From Pieris napi (taxonomy: Eukaryota > Arthropoda > Insecta > Lepidoptera > Pieridae): a stretch of 64,000 nt of DNA. The notes under the pieces were generated by a model. That model worked only from the letters and a program-made list of their open reading frames with translations, was not told the origin of the DNA and did no database searches. The DNA lies in contig NC_062248.1 in NCBI RefSeq assembly GCF_905475465.1, positions 4,092,001-4,156,000 of the forward strand, given 5' to 3'. The translations under genes and the position numbers were made by a program. This document shows, piece after piece, positions 58,585-64,000 of this stretch. The number at the start of each line of letters is the position of its first letter. The stretch's first letter is position 1.

Positions 58585-58959
58585 AATGGATCGTATAAAG
58601 TCTTAAGTGCTATGTTAGTATTGGTTAGAAAACGAACGTTGCTGGGGCAATGATACTTTGTACTTTGTACGTGGCAAAGAAAAATATAATTTAATTTTTC
58701 TATACTCTAGGAAAAAGTCTCTAAAGTGTTCTAAAATTATCTTGATGATCAGCTAATTCAAATATATTATGTAAAGTTTTAAACTATATTTTAACTATTC
58801 CGTGCAAACGAAATTATCAATACATATATTCAAAATATTTTTACTACCGTCAAATCAGTGCAAAGATGGATACCAAATAATCAAATATTTCTAACTTAAA
58901 AAAAGCTATAATCTTTTAGGTCCTGACCTCAGATCTATTGCATGACTATTTCTTTTTTC

Positions 58960-59155
58960 TAATAGGCAAGTAGGCGATCAGCCTTCTGTTCCTAACAGAT
59001 GACAGTATAGATCTAAGGCATGCCGCTTTCCTCGCGATGTTTTTCTTCACCGTACGCGAGTGTTTAATGTGCACATACAGCTCGTTGGTACACAATTGAG
59101 GTTAGAATCTTGAACCTCAAGATTAATATTTGAAGCTAGAGCCACTAGGTCAACA
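58960..59155 (-). repeat. SINE (22.1-kb family)
   Basis: On the minus strand the body CGGTGAAGAAAAACATCGCG and the head with TTGACCTAGTGGCTCTAGC are present. The B-box region is decayed. Confidence 0.65.
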
Positions 59156-59829
59156 CTGGCTACTTTATTACATTCCGTTAAAACGTATTCTATTACCATA
59201 TAGTCTTAAAACAGATATATACAGTCACAGCTTGATAGGCAATTTCGTCCCAGTTTAGTCAGGTTTCGTGCAATATTTAGTACTTTCAAAGTCATCAAAC
59301 AAGTTACATAATACTCGTGTAAGAGTAGTGCACCTGACCTCATTGCTCTCGTGTCTAGTTGGGAGCCGCTCAGCTGAGAGGGGGTGTCCCCCCTTCACTC
59401 CCCATTCAGGGATGTACATTTATATATTTTCAAAACCATGCGTACCACGTATAAAGCTGAAATTTTGTAAACATGAACGTAGACATAGACTTAACATTTC
59501 TTACTAACAAGAACACACACACATAATAACAATAATCAAAGAAAAAATAATTCCTTCTTCCTTTAAAGAACAAGGTTCGTTTTAATTGTGTAATGCGTGT
59601 GTTGTGGTTGTATTCGGCCCTGCCTCAGCATTATGCTGAGGAGCAGACTGTTCCACAACGCTGGTCATTCTGCCAGAGACCACAGCAGCTAATTTGCGCC
59701 TCAGTCGCAAAAAAAGATTTGTTTATTTGTATGTTATCTATTACAGGACTACTTAAATGATCCTAATCCTTGGGATTGAATTGCTCCAGTTCAAACAATT
59801 TGTATGACAATACTTGGCGATTAAAAAGA

Positions 59830-60000
59830 GTGGCGGAAAGTTTCTTGCCAGTTCTTCTTACCCGCTCTACGCCCTTGATTTGCGAACTGATAGTAAATTT
59901 AAATTTACGATTAATTTAACTTGACGATTCAAAAGTGTACTTGGTTACCCACTTGAATAAAGATATTTTGAGTTTGAGTTTGAGTTTGAGTTTACAAGGT
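59830..60000 (+). repeat. LINE/SINE 3' end with GAGTTT tail
   Basis: GGCGGAAAGTTTCTTGCCAG, then CGATTCAAAAGTGTACTTGG and AATAAAGATATTTTGAG followed by four GAGTTT units. Confidence 0.7.
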
Positions 60001-60554
60001 GTATGTTTAAGGGTAACGCTTGATTCTCGATTCAGAGTCGAGAGTGTAAGCTATGATTCTCAAATGCCAAAATCTGATCATTTTTGACATATGGAAGCCA
60101 TACTTAGCGCTGAGTTTCGATTGTTTCATCTGTTTCATTCTGTCGAAAGCTATGGTAATTTATTTTATTACACCAAGACGGTAATTAATATTAAAATTTT
60201 ATATTCATTTCTTATATAATAAAATCTTAAAGTACGAAAAAACGAACGAAAAAGATTTTGAGAGAACGGAATTAATTTGCATTTGTTGTAATAATTCTTA
60301 AGTAACGTTGTAAGACTACCTTGATAGCTTATAAATAGAATTTTCGAAAAGCGACTTCATTAAATTACAAGGCAATAAGAAATAAAACACACATTGTTTA
60401 TTTGACATTGATGATTATTTTTGGAATACCACTCACACGCAAATGTTTGCATAAATATTTATCTTTAGTGAACGGAAATTAAGGTTTCCAATTAAAACTG
60501 TACATGTAAATTACATTAACTGACGTATTTTCGTAAGATTTATCTGTTGCACTA

Positions 60555-60870
60555 TTTTTTTTATAGAACAGGGTCCAGGAGACAGCGTATGTTAAGTGAT
60601 ACCGCTGTACATGGACACTCTTAATGCCAGAGTGCTCGCGATTGCGTTGCCGGCCTTTTAAGAAATTGAAGGACCCTAAGCCCAATTGGTTCGGAAATTC
60701 TCCAGTGGACAGCTGGTTTTACTCAGTTGTGGAGCTGCGGAGGTCGAGATGATAAAGGTGGAATTTCGTATTCTGCCTCGACGTCCGATGATCAACTGCA
60801 GGTACTAATCCGAACAACTCCTCTGAACACTCTCCGTAGTAAACGCGGTAGAAGATTCAGAGTGACCCTA
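60555..60870 (-). mobile_element. jockey/CR1-like LINE 3' fragment
   Basis: It runs from an A-rich tail at about 60555 through TTAATGCCAGAGTGCTCGCG and TTGTGGAGCTGCGGAGGTCG to AACAACTCCTCTGAACACTC, the complement of the ECSEELFG codons seen at 43.0 kb. Confidence 0.82.
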
Positions 60871-61068
60871 CAACTCTCATCTCATCTATGCAACTTGTGT
60901 TAACATTATACCTTAAAAACTATTTGGTCATACTATTAACAGCAGCAGCTTTCTATTATTTAAGGTATTGGATATGTACTTAGATTATAGATGCATACAC
61001 TATATTTCCAGTCAAATAAATAACTATGTCCGATGTTTAAAACTTAACAGTAAACTCAGAAATATAGT

Positions 61069-61163
61069 AACACACCCACTCCCCCACACATATACACACA
61101 CCCACGCACGCACACACACACTTAGAGAGAGAGACACACACACACACACATAAACACACACCT
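61069..61163. repeat. CA-rich microsatellite
   Basis: Interrupted (CA)n with a short GAGAGAGA insert. Confidence 0.9.
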
Positions 61164-61234
61164 AATTTATTTTTAAGACTCCGTTTGCAATGTTTTCTTT
61201 TAGCACTTAATACTTATTTTCTTCTATTGTATCT

Positions 61235-61419
61235 TATGACAATGACATGATTGTACGTGTTCCGGTCCGGTGATGGAGAGGCTGGTTATCTGTCACTCAG
61301 GTCTCCTCTTACAGAGACCAGTCTCTTACATACACTTCCTAATGTTATCTTCTTAGTTTAATCATAAAAACCTTGTATGTATATGTGAGAGAAGAAAATA
61401 AAGATTATTATTATTATTA
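61235..61419 (+). repeat. Non-LTR retrotransposon 3' end with TTA tail
   Basis: GGTCTCCTCTTACAGAGACC is a hairpin (61300-61321), followed by AATAAAGATTATTATTATTA. The tail resembles that of the RTE-like LINE at 31.6 kb. Confidence 0.6.
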
Positions 61420-62154
61420 TATCTGTTCCCTAGTATAGAAATCTCCTGAACTATATATCCATTGAGACATTGTAGCATAATTTACATAATACAACAATAA
61501 TTGGTAAACATTCGACCATTACAGGGCACAGCCCTAATGACGCACGTGTCGCGGCCAAGGCTGCGTGAAAGCTCTATGTTACGCACACAACTATAGACAT
61601 TCTGTGCTAGAGCGGCGAGCACTATGGTATAGACTCTATTATCTATAGTATAGAGTAGTTTGTGTGTACACTGGAGTAGTGTGAGTGATTTGTTGATAAG
61701 ACTTGTTTAGTGAATAAATTCTGAGAATCACGCTAATGTCAATGCCTAACATTTCTTTTTTTAACTGGTTGTATAATGAGATATCAGGATTCCACGTTCA
61801 TGATACGCTCTCCAATTTCTTGTTGGATAGTTTTTATTTGTATTTTAAATTAAAGTTGTTTCATTATCGTTGGTACGTTATGTAATTAATAAGCTGTGGT
61901 AATTAAAGTTTATTTAATTGAGAAATGTGACATTTACAATGTACTTTTCGCTTGTAAACATTTATGAATTCGTAATATCGATTGTACATTACTTTAAAAT
62001 GTATCAAGGTAAACTAGTTTTTTTCCACAGCATATTGATTACTCGCTTAGTATAGTTTAAATAGATTAAAAGGCTTAAATTAAAAACGTTTAGTTACCTT
62101 GAAAAACTATCAGGATTAACAATTTAAAAAAAAACAGATATTCACATTTTTTTA

Positions 62155-62395
62155 TATAGCAAACTAATGTTAAGTGACACCGCCGCCTATAGACACTTAT
62201 TGCCAGAGAGCTCGCAAGTGTGTTGCCGGTCTTTTAAGAACCAGTACGCTCTTTTCTTGAACGGCCCTTAGTCGAATTGGTTAATGGCAGTTCCACATAG
62301 TGGTGGTGCGCCGCAAGAACTGTCTAAAAAAGCACTCAGTTGTGGAATGACGGACGTCGAGGTAATACGAGTGGAATATTCCACAAGTTACCTAA
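62155..62395 (-). mobile_element. jockey/CR1-like LINE 3' fragment
   Basis: AATGTTAAGTGACACCGCCG, TTGCCGGTCTTTTAAGAACC, and CTCAGTTGTGGAATGACGGA mark the repeat. An internal deletion lies near 62285. Confidence 0.78.
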
Positions 62396-62524
62396 CATAA
62401 TTTATTATAAAAAATATTTTTAAGTACCATTTGTTCTTTCGGACTAGTTTCCACATCCAAGATACCCATCGTATATTGGCTACTTCTGGTTGATACAATA
62501 AAACATCGACTCGTAACTATTACG

Positions 62525-62765
62525 TATACTTTAGATGGGGGTTTTTTTTTTTATATAATAGGGGGGCAAACGAGCTTGCCTGCTTGGGTTTAATTGATAG
62601 CCTCATAAGGAACAGGTCAGCTTGGACATGCAGATTAGGCCAACCCCAATGCAAGGTTGTAGAGCATTAGTGGTATTTACGGGTTGGAACGCACCCTTGT
62701 TTGAAACTGGGTTAAGAGGGCGCATCCCTCAGAGATTCCGACCCATTTAAAATGTAAGCAAACTA
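62525..62765 (-). repeat. Repeat with LINE-like end, other family
   Basis: A T-run then ATAATAGGGGGGCAAACGAG opens it, and GCGCATCCCTCAGAGATTCC is near its other side. It shares the GGGGCAAACG start with the LINE ends but the body differs. Confidence 0.45.
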
Positions 62766-63267
62766 GACCTCAGTAAAAACGAAACATTACGCAATAAAAA
62801 TTGTCTATTAAGACTTTTAACTTTGCTTTATTTTTGGTTATTTAAACATTTTTAAACTTAACAATACTAAGCAGTATTTTATCTTTATTATAAACAGTTA
62901 AAGTACAATTGCAGCTAATGTTACCGTATCATATCACTGGTAATTCAGCATTTAACATGACCTTGATAGATGACCTTTAAATTATTATTGAAACTACCCT
63001 TCGAGGCGTGACTTTTTGTTTTGGAATTCAAACCTAAGACAGATCTGAGGATTATTTAAATAAATTTATATTCTAAGATACCATTTCGTTCCGGATGTGG
63101 TCCTCTTGCAAGTGGGGTTGAACGACATTAACACGTTAAAACTTTATCGTTAATTAAATAACAGTTAGTGAATCAAAAATCAACGGTTGTGTGTTGTTTC
63201 TTTGCTTGTGTACACACATAGAAATATTTTATAATTAATCGTGGTAACGACCAAGGGAAAGAAGGAG

Positions 63268-63421
63268 AATAGGGCGCCCCATAGAAATATTGATAGAAGA
63301 AGTAGAAGCGTTAGCAGGACGCGAATGGAGAAAGAAAGCCATGATATTGCTCAAGCCATATTTGGTTAAAGCTGGAGGAGGCCGTGAAGGGGATCCAATC
63401 GACGGTTCTGAATGTAGATAG
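63268..63421 (+). mobile_element. RTE-like LINE C-terminal fragment
   Basis: The plus strand reads IGRPIEILIEEVEALAGREW then RKKAM and VKAGGGREGDPIDGSECR and a stop. This is the end of an RTE-type LINE protein. Confidence 0.65.
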
Positions 63422-64000
63422 GATATAGGATAACAAGAAAAAAATGTATTACACATGTAAAATATACTACAAAGTTTTTATTTTAACAAATATTTAAACA
63501 AATCGAATACGATGCTTTTGGTTCTGCGTTAGAAATGCGCCTTTGCAGCAATGGTTTTTTTTTTAATGACATATCCACGATTGCTTAATAAACATATAAA
63601 AGAGGCTATCCTTAGGCCCAAAACATGTTTATTGTTGACGTTCAGGCTCAGAAAAAAAAATATCGATAAAATAAAATGTAATGTGAGGCCCAAGGTTATA
63701 TGTTTGCTGTGGTGGAATTAACAGCATGAATTAAATTATACGACGAAAAAAATAGGAAGAATGATGAACTCCTACTTGCTTGAAAAGTTTTCTGCGCCTT
63801 CCAGTCTACTAGCCTTACAGTTGAAGGTCCTAAAGATTAAATGCATTGATAACGAGTTGTTCAATAGCTATTCCTTTGATTTTGTTATAAAAATATTGAA
63901 TCAGAAATTTTGAACAGATAAAAGCAAAATCACTTTACAAATTTGCTAAAAACGTTGGGAAATGGACTTTATTCAGCAGTCTTCAAGCAATCAACAGTCA

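Noticed and set aside
5148..59155. Several tRNA-like stretches with A and B boxes
   Set aside because: None closes an acceptor stem and each runs into a SINE body, so they are SINE heads, not tRNA genes.
61069..61163. Possible CRISPR-like regular repeat
   Set aside because: It is a CA microsatellite; the window is eukaryotic and shows no repeat-spacer pattern.

Overview
The window is AT-rich eukaryotic nuclear DNA with short spliced genes scattered through dense transposon debris. It is most likely a moth or butterfly (Lepidoptera). The reasons are the repeat mix: tRNA-headed SINEs, short Helitron-like elements ending in CTAGT, jockey/CR1-like and RTE-like LINE 3' ends, mariner and Merlin remnants and many MITEs. 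Protein matches are from my memory of the families, not from a search.

Layout. 1-2 kb: nothing recognised. 2-10.5 kb (minus): an eight-exon candidate gene for a Myb/SANT-like DNA-binding protein with a coiled-coil tail, its introns full of mobile elements. 11.2-12.9 kb: a decayed Merlin (IS1016-type) transposase gene beside a large inverted duplication of its own 3' end. 14.1-16.4 kb: a compact conserved cluster. SMIM13-like and NAA10 are on the plus strand, only 44 bases apart, and TSSC4 converges on them from the minus strand. 19.8-20.0 kb: a GC-rich promoter and probable non-coding first exon on the plus strand. I infer that it belongs to the BTB-BACK gene at 34.4-35.7 kb across a 14-kb intron. 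37.7-41.9 kb: a small coiled-coil gene (minus) converging on the BTB gene. 43-64 kb: no convincing gene, only repeats, GC-rich patches and one isolated RFX X-box-like palindrome.

The main structural event is a tandem duplication. The segment from about 30.9 kb to 37.9 kb (flank A, BTB gene, flank B) is followed by a second copy (37.9-41.7 kb) that lacks exactly the BTB portion. The second copy therefore joins A' straight to B' and then to the intact coiled-coil gene. B and B' look identical over 1,060 bases. A and A' are more diverged and differ by a small inversion. An assembly artefact from two haplotypes has to be considered.

How the genes work together: NAA10 is the catalytic subunit of the NatA N-terminal acetyltransferase, TSSC4 is a U5 snRNP assembly factor and SMIM13 is a small membrane protein of unknown role. 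They appear to be neighbours rather than a pathway, but SMIM13-NAA10 may share one transcript. I found no wholly new biological system. The best candidates for something undescribed are the SMIM13-NAA10 arrangement, the duplication with loss of the gene, and several apparently unnamed MITE families.
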